A stretch of DNA of 64,000 nucleotides, taken from contig NZ_OY787469.1 of assembly GCF_963678835.1 (NCBI RefSeq), positions 620,001-684,000 of the forward strand. The letters are read 5' to 3'. The position numbers and the translations under genes were made by a program. The stretch is from an uncultured Desulfuromonas sp. (GTDB lineage: Bacteria > Desulfobacterota > Desulfuromonadia > Desulfuromonadales > Desulfuromonadaceae). The notes under the pieces were generated by a model, which saw only the letters and a list, made by a program, of their open reading frames with translations, was not told the DNA's origin and made no database searches. Positions 52,880 through 61,165 of the stretch are shown here, in pieces (positions within the stretch are counted from its first letter, which is position 1; the number at the start of each line of letters is the position of its first letter).

Positions 52880-53206
52880 ATGAAGAATTTGTTGTTTGCG
52901 GTACTCGCTGTAGTCTTTGCATGTGTGCCGGTTTTCCTGGCTCAGCAGGACGGAACCACGGCACCGATTGTAAAAGTCGAAGTACTGCCGGAAGGGGTTT
53001 ACAAGTACGAAGGTGCCACCAAAGGTGCTATCACGTTTGATCACAACATGCATAAGGAAATGATGGACAACGACTGTAGCAGTTGCCACGAAGGTGAGCC
53101 TGCGAAGATCGATGTTTCCAGCATGTCTGCCGGTCACGGACTGTGCGGCGGTTGCCACGAGCAGGTTGAGGATATGGCTTCCTGTAAGTTTTGCCACAGC
53201 AAGTAA
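52880..53206 (+). CDS. periplasmic triheme c-type cytochrome
   Basis: This 108-residue protein has signal peptide MKNLLFAVLAVVFACVPVFL and three CXXCH hemes (CSSCH, CGGCH, CKFCH). Additional His (FDHNMHKEM, AGHGL) are potential axial ligands. ATG at 52880 is chosen over an upstream frame start at 52841 because AAGGAG lies nine bases before it and the signal peptide begins there. The ATKGAITFDHNMH part parallels SSMGAVTFDGTLH of the cytochrome at 25135, so the two are distant paralogues of the c7/c3 type. It is monocistronic, with a terminator after it. It probably shuttles electrons in the periplasm. Confidence 0.87.
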   Translation: MKNLLFAVLAVVFACVPVFLAQQDGTTAPIVKVEVLPEGVYKYEGATKGAITFDHNMHKEMMDNDCSSCHEGEPAKIDVSSMSAGHGLCGGCHEQVEDMASCKFCHSK

Positions 53207-53229
53207 TCCGAACCGTAAGTTTGTTTACA

Positions 53230-53265
53230 AAAGGGAGGCAGCCTGTGCTGCCTCCTTTTTTTTTG
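53230..53265 (+). terminator. rho-independent terminator after the triheme cytochrome
   Basis: GGAGGCAGC pairs with GCTGCCTCC around a CTGT loop, followed by a long T-run. It overlaps the region just before the HAD gene. Confidence 0.9.
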
Positions 53266-53286
53266 TTAAATCGTGTCTGGAATTTG

Positions 53287-54024
53287 ATGACGGCCAAAAC
53301 ACTACCTCAGAAAATCACCACAGTGCTGTTTGATCTCGACGGAACGTTGATCAATGTTGATATGCACAAATTTGTTCCGGCCTATCTGGAGCACTTGGCG
53401 AGTTGCATTGATCCGCAGATGCCGCCACGACCGTTTATCGATCAGATGATTCGTCGCACTATTGAGTTATTGGGCAGCGATGACGGCCGCCAGACCAATG
53501 AACAGTATTATTGGCAAGTGATTGAACAAGACCTGGGCATTCCAGCCCAGCAGTTTTGCGATGGTCTGAATCACTTTTTCCGCTATAACATGGAGTTGCT
53601 CAGTCCGTTGGTGCAACCGTTGCCTTTGGCCACCAAGTTGATTCAGCGTTGTCACGAGAAGGGATTGGAACTGGTGCTGGCCACCAACCCGGTGTTTCCA
53701 CGACCATTGGTGGAAGCACGCCTGAACTGGGGTGGGATGAAGGCCGAGGATTTTTCCTTGATCACCAGCTTTGAAAACAGCCGTTACTGCAAGCCAAACC
53801 CACATTATTTTGAAGATATTCTTGATCAGTTGACATGCCGGGCCGAGCAGTGTCTGATGGTTGGTAACGATACGGAACACGACCTCTCCGCCAGTCATTT
53901 GGGGATGACCACTTTTTTGGTGGACACCTGGCTGATAGATCGCAGTGCGCAATTTGTTGCCGACTTTCGTGGTAGCCACCTGGATCTGTTCCGCTTTCTC
54001 GGACAGCTTCCAGCCCTCTCCTGA
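53287..54024 (+). CDS. HAD-superfamily hydrolase
   Basis: This 245-residue protein has motif I VLFDLDGTLINVD (nucleophile Asp), motif II in LVLATNPVFP, motif III Lys in CKPNPHYFEDIL and motif IV VGNDTEHDLSAS. It is a phosphatase or related HAD enzyme with a helical C1 cap (about 20-90). ATG at 53287 is preferred; an open frame extends upstream to 53191 through the terminator, which is unlikely to be translated. Substrate unknown. Confidence 0.87.
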   Translation: MTAKTLPQKITTVLFDLDGTLINVDMHKFVPAYLEHLASCIDPQMPPRPFIDQMIRRTIELLGSDDGRQTNEQYYWQVIEQDLGIPAQQFCDGLNHFFRYNMELLSPLVQPLPLATKLIQRCHEKGLELVLATNPVFPRPLVEARLNWGGMKAEDFSLITSFENSRYCKPNPHYFEDILDQLTCRAEQCLMVGNDTEHDLSASHLGMTTFLVDTWLIDRSAQFVADFRGSHLDLFRFLGQLPALS

Positions 54025-54181
54025 TGGCGTGGAGAAAAATTAGTGCGTGCCAAATTATTCAATTAGATTGCTAAGTTTGACAACCTCCGGCTTTTTAGTT
54101 AATCTTTCTGGACAGTTGACAGGTCGTAGCGACCTCCCCCCCATTTCGGCGCATATATCTTGACACAGACAGGAGAAGTTG

Positions 54182-54451
54182 ATGGCGCGACGTGTAGAAG
54201 ATCCTGAACTGGCGTTTCGTCTGGCACGAGCCATCGTGTCGGATATTGCCTTGTACAATCCGGATAAAGTAGAAGAGGGGATCAAGAACGACAATATTTT
54301 TGATCTGCTCGCCGAAGAGCTGCAGGAAGGGCGGGAGCATTTTGCCGAACGGGTCTCGGAAACATTGGAAAACCGGGATCAGTTGTTTGATCGGGCGATT
54401 GTCGATGTCATGATCAAACAAGCCGGGAAAATAGAAAGCTCGATTTGGTAA
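54182..54451 (+). CDS. conserved small hypothetical protein upstream of rluD
   Basis: This 89-residue, mostly helical, charged protein (VEDPELAFRLARAIVSDIAL, then FDLLAEELQEGREHFAERVS) has no signal peptide or membrane helix. AGGAG at 54171-54175 precedes the ATG. It ends at the base before the rluD start, so translation is coupled. Similar small proteins precede rluD in related genomes (recollection). Function unknown. Confidence 0.75.
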   Translation: MARRVEDPELAFRLARAIVSDIALYNPDKVEEGIKNDNIFDLLAEELQEGREHFAERVSETLENRDQLFDRAIVDVMIKQAGKIESSIW

Positions 54452-55504
54452 ATGAATGAAAATTTAACGTTTTACATCGAACCGGGCCAGGCTGCGGAAC
54501 GCTTGGACCGGTTTTTAACGCGCCAGCTTCCCGAGTTGACGCGCTCGCAACTAAAAAAATTGGTTGATGATGGTCTGGTGCGTGTCGATGATCAGACGGT
54601 CAAGGCCGGAGCCAAACTGCGTGGTGGAGAAACGGTCTGCGTGACTCTGCCGCAAGCGCAATCTGTTGAAACCCTCCCGGAAGACCTGCCGCTTACGATA
54701 CTCTATGAAGATGCCGACCTGATTGTGATCAATAAGGCCGCCGGTATGGTGGTTCATCCTGCCGCTGGACACAGCTCGGGAACCCTGGTCAATGCCCTGT
54801 TGTATCATTGCCACGACCTCAGTGGTGTCGGGGGGGAACTGCGGCCGGGAATTGTCCACCGTCTTGACAAGGATACCTCCGGTGTCATGGTGGCGACGAA
54901 AAATGATGCTACCCACAATCATCTCGCAGCCCAGTTCAAGGATCATTCGATTCAGCGTCGCTATGTGGCTCTGGTTCACGGCCAGGTTCAAAATGCTCGT
55001 GGCACCATTGATGCTCCCATTGGCCGTCACCCCACCCACCGTAAAAAAATGACCTCAAAGGGGCGCGGTGGCCGACGGGCAGTGACCCATTGGAAAGTGT
55101 TGCGGCGTTACGATGCCGATCGGCTCAGCCTGCTGGAGATGCGTCTTGAAACCGGACGAACCCACCAGATCAGGGTTCATCTTTCAGAGATGAATCTGCC
55201 TCTGGTCGGTGATCCCCTCTACGGCAACCGGACCCGGGCCAACGGCATCAACGATCTGGAAGTGCGCAAGCGGGTTCATGCCCTGCATCGGCAGGCGTTG
55301 CATGCCCGTCTACTGGGGTTCATTCACCCGCGAACCGGTGACTATCTCGAGTTCACCAGTGACCTTCCTGACGACTTGGCATCAATTGTAGCTTTTCTCG
55401 ACGACAAATATGGTGTAGAACAGTCGTCCCTGTCCGAAGCCTACGATCCGGTCGGGATTGATGTCGATGAGAACACAGAAGGGAGCATGAACCATGAACC
55501 TTGA
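54452..55504 (+). CDS. rluD: 23S rRNA pseudouridine synthase of the RluD/RluA family
   Basis: This 350-residue enzyme has an N-terminal S4 RNA-binding domain (about 15-70, RLDRFLTRQLPELTRSQLKK) and a catalytic domain with HRLDKDTSGVMVATKND (catalytic Asp about 144). A C-terminal half has RRYVALVHGQ and RTHQIRVHLSEMNLPLVGDP. It modifies uridines of 23S rRNA; RluD (helix 69) is the best guess, though other RluA-family members are hard to exclude by eye. Its 3' end overlaps pgeF by 11 bases. Confidence 0.9.
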   Translation: MNENLTFYIEPGQAAERLDRFLTRQLPELTRSQLKKLVDDGLVRVDDQTVKAGAKLRGGETVCVTLPQAQSVETLPEDLPLTILYEDADLIVINKAAGMVVHPAAGHSSGTLVNALLYHCHDLSGVGGELRPGIVHRLDKDTSGVMVATKNDATHNHLAAQFKDHSIQRRYVALVHGQVQNARGTIDAPIGRHPTHRKKMTSKGRGGRRAVTHWKVLRRYDADRLSLLEMRLETGRTHQIRVHLSEMNLPLVGDPLYGNRTRANGINDLEVRKRVHALHRQALHARLLGFIHPRTGDYLEFTSDLPDDLASIVAFLDDKYGVEQSSLSEAYDPVGIDVDENTEGSMNHEP

Positions 55505-56294
55505 AAAACATGGCAAAATCAGCTGTCTGCAGGCAGACTGGTGTGACGGCAAGACCCTGTTTGCCGGTGTGACCACGCGTAACGGTGGTGTCAGCCGTCC
55601 GCCTTACAACTCGCTTAATCTGGGGAGTAACACTGAAGATGCGGCCTATAATGTTGAGGGAAATCGCTCGACACTGTTGCATGCTTTTGATCTGCCGCTG
55701 CACCACTTGTTGCTGGTCAAGCAGGTTCATGGCAATGACATCATCGTTGTGGACAAGAAGAATTATGATGTCAGTCACTTTCAGGATGTCGAAGCCGATG
55801 CCATTATCACCAACCAGCCCGGTTTGATGCTGGGTGTCACCGTTGCTGATTGTTATCCGCTGATTGTTTTTGATCCCAAACAGCGCGTTGCTGCTGTGGT
55901 CCATGTTGGCTGGCGCGGCGCAGCCAATGGTCTGATCGGCAAAGTATTTGACGCCATGCGCGAGGAGTTCAGCAGTCTCGCAGAAGATCTGTTGGTGGCT
56001 GTCGGTCCCGGTATCAGCGCCGAGCATTATGACGTTGGCAAAGATGTGCGTGAAGGATTCCGTAACGGTACCGGTCACTGGGACGAGATTGCGACGGAAG
56101 TGGAATTGGGTAAATGGCGAGTGGATTTGCAAAAAAGTTGTCTGCTGCAGTTGGAACAAGCTGGGATTAAAAAGAAAAATATCGATTGTGCGGATGCCTG
56201 TACCTGGAATCAGCGCGAACTGTTTTTCTCGTATCGTCGCGATGGTGGTAAAACCGGACGCCAGATGGGATTTGTGCTGTTTCGCGACGAATAG
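55494..56294 (+). CDS. pgeF: laccase-domain purine nucleoside phosphorylase (PgeF/YfiH)
   Basis: This 266-residue protein of the Cu-oxidase_4/PNP domain has TRNGGVSRPPYNSLNLG near 30 and VKQVHGNDIIVVD (metal-site His about 80). ADCYPLIVFDPKQR (Cys about 120) and AVVHVGWRGAANGLIGKVFD (His about 138) complete the metal/active site. It is now thought to act as a multifunctional purine nucleoside enzyme and is linked to peptidoglycan editing in E. coli. It overlaps rluD, as in many Gram-negative genomes, and ends before a terminator. Confidence 0.92.
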   Translation: MNLEKHGKISCLQADWCDGKTLFAGVTTRNGGVSRPPYNSLNLGSNTEDAAYNVEGNRSTLLHAFDLPLHHLLLVKQVHGNDIIVVDKKNYDVSHFQDVEADAIITNQPGLMLGVTVADCYPLIVFDPKQRVAAVVHVGWRGAANGLIGKVFDAMREEFSSLAEDLLVAVGPGISAEHYDVGKDVREGFRNGTGHWDEIATEVELGKWRVDLQKSCLLQLEQAGIKKKNIDCADACTWNQRELFFSYRRDGGKTGRQMGFVLFRDE

Positions 56295-56322
56295 ATCAGA
56301 CTGAAATCGTCGTAAAATTTTT

Positions 56323-56358
56323 AAAAGACAGGTTGTTGAAGCAGCCTGTCTTTTTTAT
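56323..56358 (+). terminator. rho-independent terminator after pgeF
   Basis: AAAAGACAGGTTG (56323-56335) pairs with CAGCCTGTCTTTT (56342-56354, one G-T pair) and T residues follow. Confidence 0.9.
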
Positions 56359-56559
56359 TTGATTTCTTCCCACTGGGTCACTAAGACAGGCAGAACATCC
56401 AATTGACCACAGACAAATCAGACCTGGCAGGACAGAAAAGCAAGGGGGTTAACTCTGACTGAGCGTGTTTCGGATTGAAACGAACAGAATTTCATCCTTT
56501 TAATCTTGTCGGGAAAAGGTCTTCCCGAACGAGAGCTGACGGGGTGGACTTACTTTGAC

Positions 56560-58002
56560 TTACTTGCGCCAGAACGACGGCAGGAACAGCACCAGAACGG
56601 TAAACAGTTCCAACCGCCCCAGCAGCATGCATAGAATCAGTACGCCCTTGCCGAACTCGGGAACGGCGGCGAAGTTGTCCACCGGGCCGACGCTGCCGAG
56701 GCCGGGACCGATGTTGCCGAGGGTGGCGATAACGGCTGCGGCTCCAGAAACCAAGTCCATGCCGCTGGCTGCCATCAGGAAGGATGCCGTGACAAACACC
56801 CCCATGAACAGGGCGAAAAAACCAAGGATGGATTGCATGACATCCGGTGCCACCGGTTGGTCGCCCAGTTTCACCAGGCGGATGGCGCGGGGATGGATCA
56901 GACGGTAGAGTTGTACGGTGCCGTGCTTGAACAGCAGCAGCAGACGGGCGACTTTCATGCCGCCGCCGGTTGACCCGGCACAGCCACCGATAAACATCAT
57001 GAACACCAACAGGTATTGGGTCAGTACCGGCCACAGTTCGAAATCAGCGGTGCCGAAACCGGTTGTTGTCAGGATCGACGTGGTTTGGAATGCGCTGTAG
57101 CGCAGGTTGTCGACCCATGAGCTGTAGACCGTTCCCTGGTTGAGGAACACCAGCAGCAGGGTGACGCTGACAGTGATGGTCAGATAAAAGCGAAATTCCT
57201 CGTTACGGAAGTATTCGCCGATGCGCCCTTTGAGGGCGTAATAGTGCAGTGAAAAGTTAACCCCGGCCAGAAACATGAACAGGGTAATAACCCAGTCGAT
57301 GTAGGCACTGTCGTAAGCGGCGACCGAGGCGTTACGGGTTGAAAAACCACCGGTGGCCAGGGTGGCAAACGCGTGGCAAATCGCGTCGTAAAAGCTCATT
57401 CCGCCACCCATCAGCAGCACGGTTTCTACGGCCGTGAGAATGACATACACACCCCACAGCAGTTTGGCCGTGTCCTGAATCCGCGGCTTAAGACGATCCG
57501 CCGTCGGTCCCGGCACCTCAGCCTGAAACAGTTGCATGCCACCGACCCCGAGCATCGGCAGAATCGCGAGACTTAAGACAATAATCCCCATCCCGCCCAG
57601 CCAATGGGTCAAAGCGCGCCAGAACAGAATGCTCTGTGGCAGGCTTTCAATTTCAGTGAGGATGGTGGAACCGGTCGTGGTGAAGCCGCTCATGGTTTCA
57701 AACACCGCATCGAGCGGTGAGGTGATTGCGCCGGAAAGCAGATAGGGCAACGCGCCGAAGAACGCGAAGACCAGCCAGCCGAAGGTGACCACGGCAAACC
57801 CTTCACGTACCGAGAGTTCTTTTTTGTTTTTGAACAGCTTCATCAACGCCGTGCCGACGATCAGGCAGATCGCGGAGGCCCAGATGAACGCCATGGCACT
57901 GCCGTCATGGTAGTAATAAGAAAACGGAATCGGCAGCAGCAGGGCCAGGGCCAGGCAGGTCAGAAGGGCACCGAGGATATGCAGGACAAAAAGAATACTC
58001 AT
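56560..58002 (-). CDS. trkH: TrkH-family potassium uptake channel subunit
   Basis: This 480-residue membrane protein of the TrkH/KtrB type has four pore-loop repeats, each with a filter-type sequence: SGFTTTGSTI (about 109), GGFSTRNAS (about 220), TTGFGTADF (about 315) and ATLGNIGPGLGSVGP (about 435). About ten helices are predicted. It forms the K+ channel regulated by TrkA, encoded immediately upstream (trkA stop and trkH start adjacent). No convincing terminator lies within the 200 bp beyond. Confidence 0.94.
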   Translation of the reverse strand: MSILFVLHILGALLTCLALALLLPIPFSYYYHDGSAMAFIWASAICLIVGTALMKLFKNKKELSVREGFAVVTFGWLVFAFFGALPYLLSGAITSPLDAVFETMSGFTTTGSTILTEIESLPQSILFWRALTHWLGGMGIIVLSLAILPMLGVGGMQLFQAEVPGPTADRLKPRIQDTAKLLWGVYVILTAVETVLLMGGGMSFYDAICHAFATLATGGFSTRNASVAAYDSAYIDWVITLFMFLAGVNFSLHYYALKGRIGEYFRNEEFRFYLTITVSVTLLLVFLNQGTVYSSWVDNLRYSAFQTTSILTTTGFGTADFELWPVLTQYLLVFMMFIGGCAGSTGGGMKVARLLLLFKHGTVQLYRLIHPRAIRLVKLGDQPVAPDVMQSILGFFALFMGVFVTASFLMAASGMDLVSGAAAVIATLGNIGPGLGSVGPVDNFAAVPEFGKGVLILCMLLGRLELFTVLVLFLPSFWRK

Positions 58003-59355
58003 TTATTCAAAAAACTTTTCCACTTTGGGCAGAGCCGCAGGAAGGGCAAACACCACCACTCGATCACCAATGGCCAGTGTTGAGTCGCCGGTGGCGATTT
58101 CATAGCGGTCATCCTGAACAATGGCGCCGATAATGGCTCCGTTTGGAAAATGAAGGTTTTTCAAGGGGATGTTGAGAAATTTGCTGCTGGCATTGACTTC
58201 AAATTCAAGCACTTCGGAGTTGCTGCCTTCAATGGTGGCCAGGGAGATAACGCCGCCACGCCGTACATATTTGAGGATGGCGCCAGCGGCCGACAGGCGC
58301 GGAGAAATACAGGCATCAATGCCCAGAGTTGGGGCCAGGCTGAGCAGTTCCGGCTTGTTGATCAGGGCCAGAGTACGTTTAACGCCGTGTTGTTTGCACA
58401 GCAACGAACAGAGGATGTTTGTTTCATCCTTGCCGGTGACGGCGATAAAGGTATCGGCGCTGGCAATGCCTTCCTCTTCAAGGGCGTGGATGTCTGTGCC
58501 TTCCGCCTGAATGACCATGGTTTTTTTCAGCTTGGCTGAAACTTTGATGCAGCGTTGCTCGTTGGCATCGATCAGGCGCACATCGTATTGGAGTTTTTCC
58601 AGTTGCGAGGCGATGCGGATACCGATGTTGCTGCCACCGAGGATGAAAACGCGCGGTATTTTGCGCTTTTTCTTTTCACCGGGTTGCAGCATATATTGAA
58701 TGGCAGGCAGATCGTTCTGGTGGGCAAACAGAAAAATACTGTCACCGGACTGGATGAGGTCTTCGCCGCGGGGAATGATGGTTTTGTCATCCCGGCTGAT
58801 AGCCGTGACAACGAACCGATACATGCCGCGTAGTTCGCCGAGCTCGCGTAAGCTCATGCCGCACAGTGGACTTTCATCCGCAATGCGGTAGCCGAGAAAT
58901 TGAATTTTGCCCTCGACGAATTCCGCCACATCAAACGCGCCGCTGCGCCGGGTGATTTTGACAATCTCGTCGGCAACCTCATCGGCGGGATTGATCAACA
59001 GATCAATGCCGAGCTTCTCTTTGGATAAGATGGCGCCGTGGCTGCGGTATTCAATGCTCTTGACCCGGGCAATGCGGGTTTTGACCTCGTATTCACGGGC
59101 AAGAAGGCAGGCGAGAATATTAACCTCGTCCAGGTCGGTAACGGCAATAAAGATGTCGGTATGCTTGATGTCGGCCTGTTCAAGAATTTCAGCACTGGCA
59201 CCGTTGCCGCAGAGGCCCATGACATTAAGACGGTCCTGGGCCTGCTGTAGGTGCACTTCGTCGCGGTCAATCAACGTGACTTCGTGTCCCTCCATAGCCA
59301 ATCGCTCACAGAGGAAGTAGCCGACTTGTCCTGCTCCGACAATAAGTATCTTCAT
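58003..59355 (-). CDS. trkA: TrkA potassium-uptake regulatory protein
   Basis: This 450-residue cytoplasmic NAD-binding regulator has two RCK_N domains (Rossmann GAGQVGYFLCERLA at residue 7; LGGSNIGIRIASQLE near 235). Each is followed by an RCK_C/TrkA-C domain (about 140-215 and 375-448). It gates TrkH in response to NADH/ATP-type ligands. AAGGAGAG precedes the ATG. It is first in a two-gene operon with trkH. The divergent HNH gene starts 292 bp away. Confidence 0.95.
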   Translation of the reverse strand: MKILIVGAGQVGYFLCERLAMEGHEVTLIDRDEVHLQQAQDRLNVMGLCGNGASAEILEQADIKHTDIFIAVTDLDEVNILACLLAREYEVKTRIARVKSIEYRSHGAILSKEKLGIDLLINPADEVADEIVKITRRSGAFDVAEFVEGKIQFLGYRIADESPLCGMSLRELGELRGMYRFVVTAISRDDKTIIPRGEDLIQSGDSIFLFAHQNDLPAIQYMLQPGEKKKRKIPRVFILGGSNIGIRIASQLEKLQYDVRLIDANEQRCIKVSAKLKKTMVIQAEGTDIHALEEEGIASADTFIAVTGKDETNILCSLLCKQHGVKRTLALINKPELLSLAPTLGIDACISPRLSAAGAILKYVRRGGVISLATIEGSNSEVLEFEVNASSKFLNIPLKNLHFPNGAIIGAIVQDDRYEIATGDSTLAIGDRVVVFALPAALPKVEKFFE

Positions 59356-59647
59356 AAATCGTGAAGCTCTCCTTTAGCAGATGTCTGAAGCATCCAAAGG
59401 CATCGTAGTTGATCCGAGGCACATTGCTAAGGCCACTGATCCAGCGCAGGGCGAGGAATCGCAGTTCTCCCCTTGTTTCCCGCACTGCCGGAATGGTAGA
59501 TTCGGCAGGAAGTCTCTTCTGGCCTGAATCGGTGTTTTTCCGGCAGGGCTATTCATCGCACAGTTCGGGGTAATCTGCAAGAGGCTGGTCAATATTTTAA
59601 TGAATTCAGTTGCTTAGATGCGACTGTTTGCGAAAAGGTCAATCGAC

Positions 59648-59950
59648 ATGACATTTTATATGGATGTTCCAGAAGAGCAATTGCGCAAAGAGCGCGCCAA
59701 AGCACGTGAATTGCGTAAAACCGGCTGGTGGAAAAACCGTGTTGCCGAAGGACGTTGTTATTACTGTGGGGAACATTTTCCCCCCAAAGAGCTGACCCTC
59801 GACCATGTTGTGCCCCTGGTGCGCGGCGGCAAGACGACCAAGGGAAATTGTGTCGCGGCCTGCAAAGCCTGCAACTCAAAAAAGAAAGACCTGCTGCCCA
59901 GCGAATGGGAAGAATACCTGCAGACCTTGAGCCACAAAGACCATGAATGA
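59648..59950 (+). CDS. small HNH endonuclease-domain protein
   Basis: This 100-residue protein consists of a basic N-terminal helix (EEQLRKERAKARELRKTGWW) and an HNH zinc nuclease fold. CYYCGEHFPPKELTLDHVVP has the structural Cys pair and catalytic Asp-His, LVRGGKTTKGNC has the Asn position, and CKACNSKK has the second Cys pair. ATG at 59648 is chosen over an in-frame start at 59618 by AAGG spacing. The stand-alone protein, not beside phage or Cas genes, resembles McrA-like or general HNH proteins. Target unknown. Confidence 0.87.
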   Translation: MTFYMDVPEEQLRKERAKARELRKTGWWKNRVAEGRCYYCGEHFPPKELTLDHVVPLVRGGKTTKGNCVAACKACNSKKKDLLPSEWEEYLQTLSHKDHE

Positions 59951-60024
59951 CCTGTTTTTACCCCGTGCGCCCGAGGTTCGGCAAAATCCTTGCGCCCTGA
60001 CCCCGGCAGTGGCATAGTCGGGCC

Positions 60025-60942
60025 ATGTCCAAAGCTTATCGCGTTTATTCCCAGTACCTCAAGCAGCGTTTCGGCGGCCGGGTTCACAAAATATCCATCG
60101 ATGCCGGTTTCTCCTGTCCCAACCGTGGTACGGACCGTCAGTCTCCGGGCTGTCTGTTTTGTGAACCCAATGGGTCCGGGTCGTTTGGCATTGCCCGTCG
60201 TCTGAGTGTTGCCGAGCAGGTGGAGCATGGCAAAGAGATCATGGTCCGTAAGTATAAGGCCAAGCATTTTGTGGCCTACTTTCAACCCTTCTCCAATACT
60301 TATGCCCCGGTTGAAACGTTGCGTGCGCTTTATGATGAAGCTCTTGCTGTTCCCGGCGTTGTCGGACTGGCTGTTGGCACCCGGCCGGATTGTCTGGAAG
60401 ACGCGGTTCTTGACCTGCTGCAGGAGTATCACCAGCGCACCTATTTTTGGCTGGAGATTGGTGTGCAGAGCTGTCATGACAAGACCTTAAACTTTCTGCG
60501 TCGTGGCCACGATTATGGCTGTTTTGTCGATGCGTATCGTCGCGCCAGACAGCGCGATTTGCGGGTGTGTGCACATGTCATTCTCGGCTTGCCGGGGGAA
60601 TCCCATGACGAGATGATGGCCACTGCAGACGAGATGGCACGCCTTAAGGTGGACGGCATTAAAGTCCATCTGCTGCATGTTCTTAAGGATACGGCGTTAG
60701 GTGATCTTTACGAGCAGGGGGCTTTCACCCTGTTTGATCAGCCCAGTTATGTGCAGACCGTGGTTGATTTTATCGAGAGGTTGCATCCGGACACCATGAT
60801 CCAGCGACTGACCGGCGATGGGCCACGCGATATTTTACTGGCACCACGCTGGTCGTTGAAAAAATGGGAAGTGCTTAATGCCATCGACGAAGAGTTTGAA
60901 CGACGCGGCAGTCGTCAGGGCGCGAGGTGTCGTTTTCTGTAA
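60025..60942 (+). CDS. radical SAM protein of the YhcC/TIGR01212 family
   Basis: This 305-residue protein has a radical SAM cluster with the family-specific spacing, seen in CPNRGTDRQSPGCLFC (about 35-50). It also has FAVYQPFSNTYAP-like VAYFQPFSNTYAPVETLRAL, VVGLAVGTRPDCL, YFWLEIGVQSCHDKTL, HVILGLPGESHDEMM and KVHLLHVLKDTALG. The family is related to Elp3-like proteins and may modify RNA, but the reaction is not established. It starts 74 bp after the HNH gene. Confidence 0.9.
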   Translation: MSKAYRVYSQYLKQRFGGRVHKISIDAGFSCPNRGTDRQSPGCLFCEPNGSGSFGIARRLSVAEQVEHGKEIMVRKYKAKHFVAYFQPFSNTYAPVETLRALYDEALAVPGVVGLAVGTRPDCLEDAVLDLLQEYHQRTYFWLEIGVQSCHDKTLNFLRRGHDYGCFVDAYRRARQRDLRVCAHVILGLPGESHDEMMATADEMARLKVDGIKVHLLHVLKDTALGDLYEQGAFTLFDQPSYVQTVVDFIERLHPDTMIQRLTGDGPRDILLAPRWSLKKWEVLNAIDEEFERRGSRQGARCRFL

Positions 60943-61165
60943 TGCGGTGACAGGGGGGAGCAGGATACTATTGGTTGTAGGTGTACGGCGACGAATCGTT
61001 TGGCAATGGAGCTGTTTTGGCAACGCCATCCCACGAAATGAAGACCAGTGAAGCCCACAACAGGCTGATGAGAAGAATGATGATTCTAGACATGGCGGAT
61101 AAGATACACGAAGCGCGATATAGAAATCAAGTGTTGCTTGGCCAATTTATTGTTAGGGACATTCC

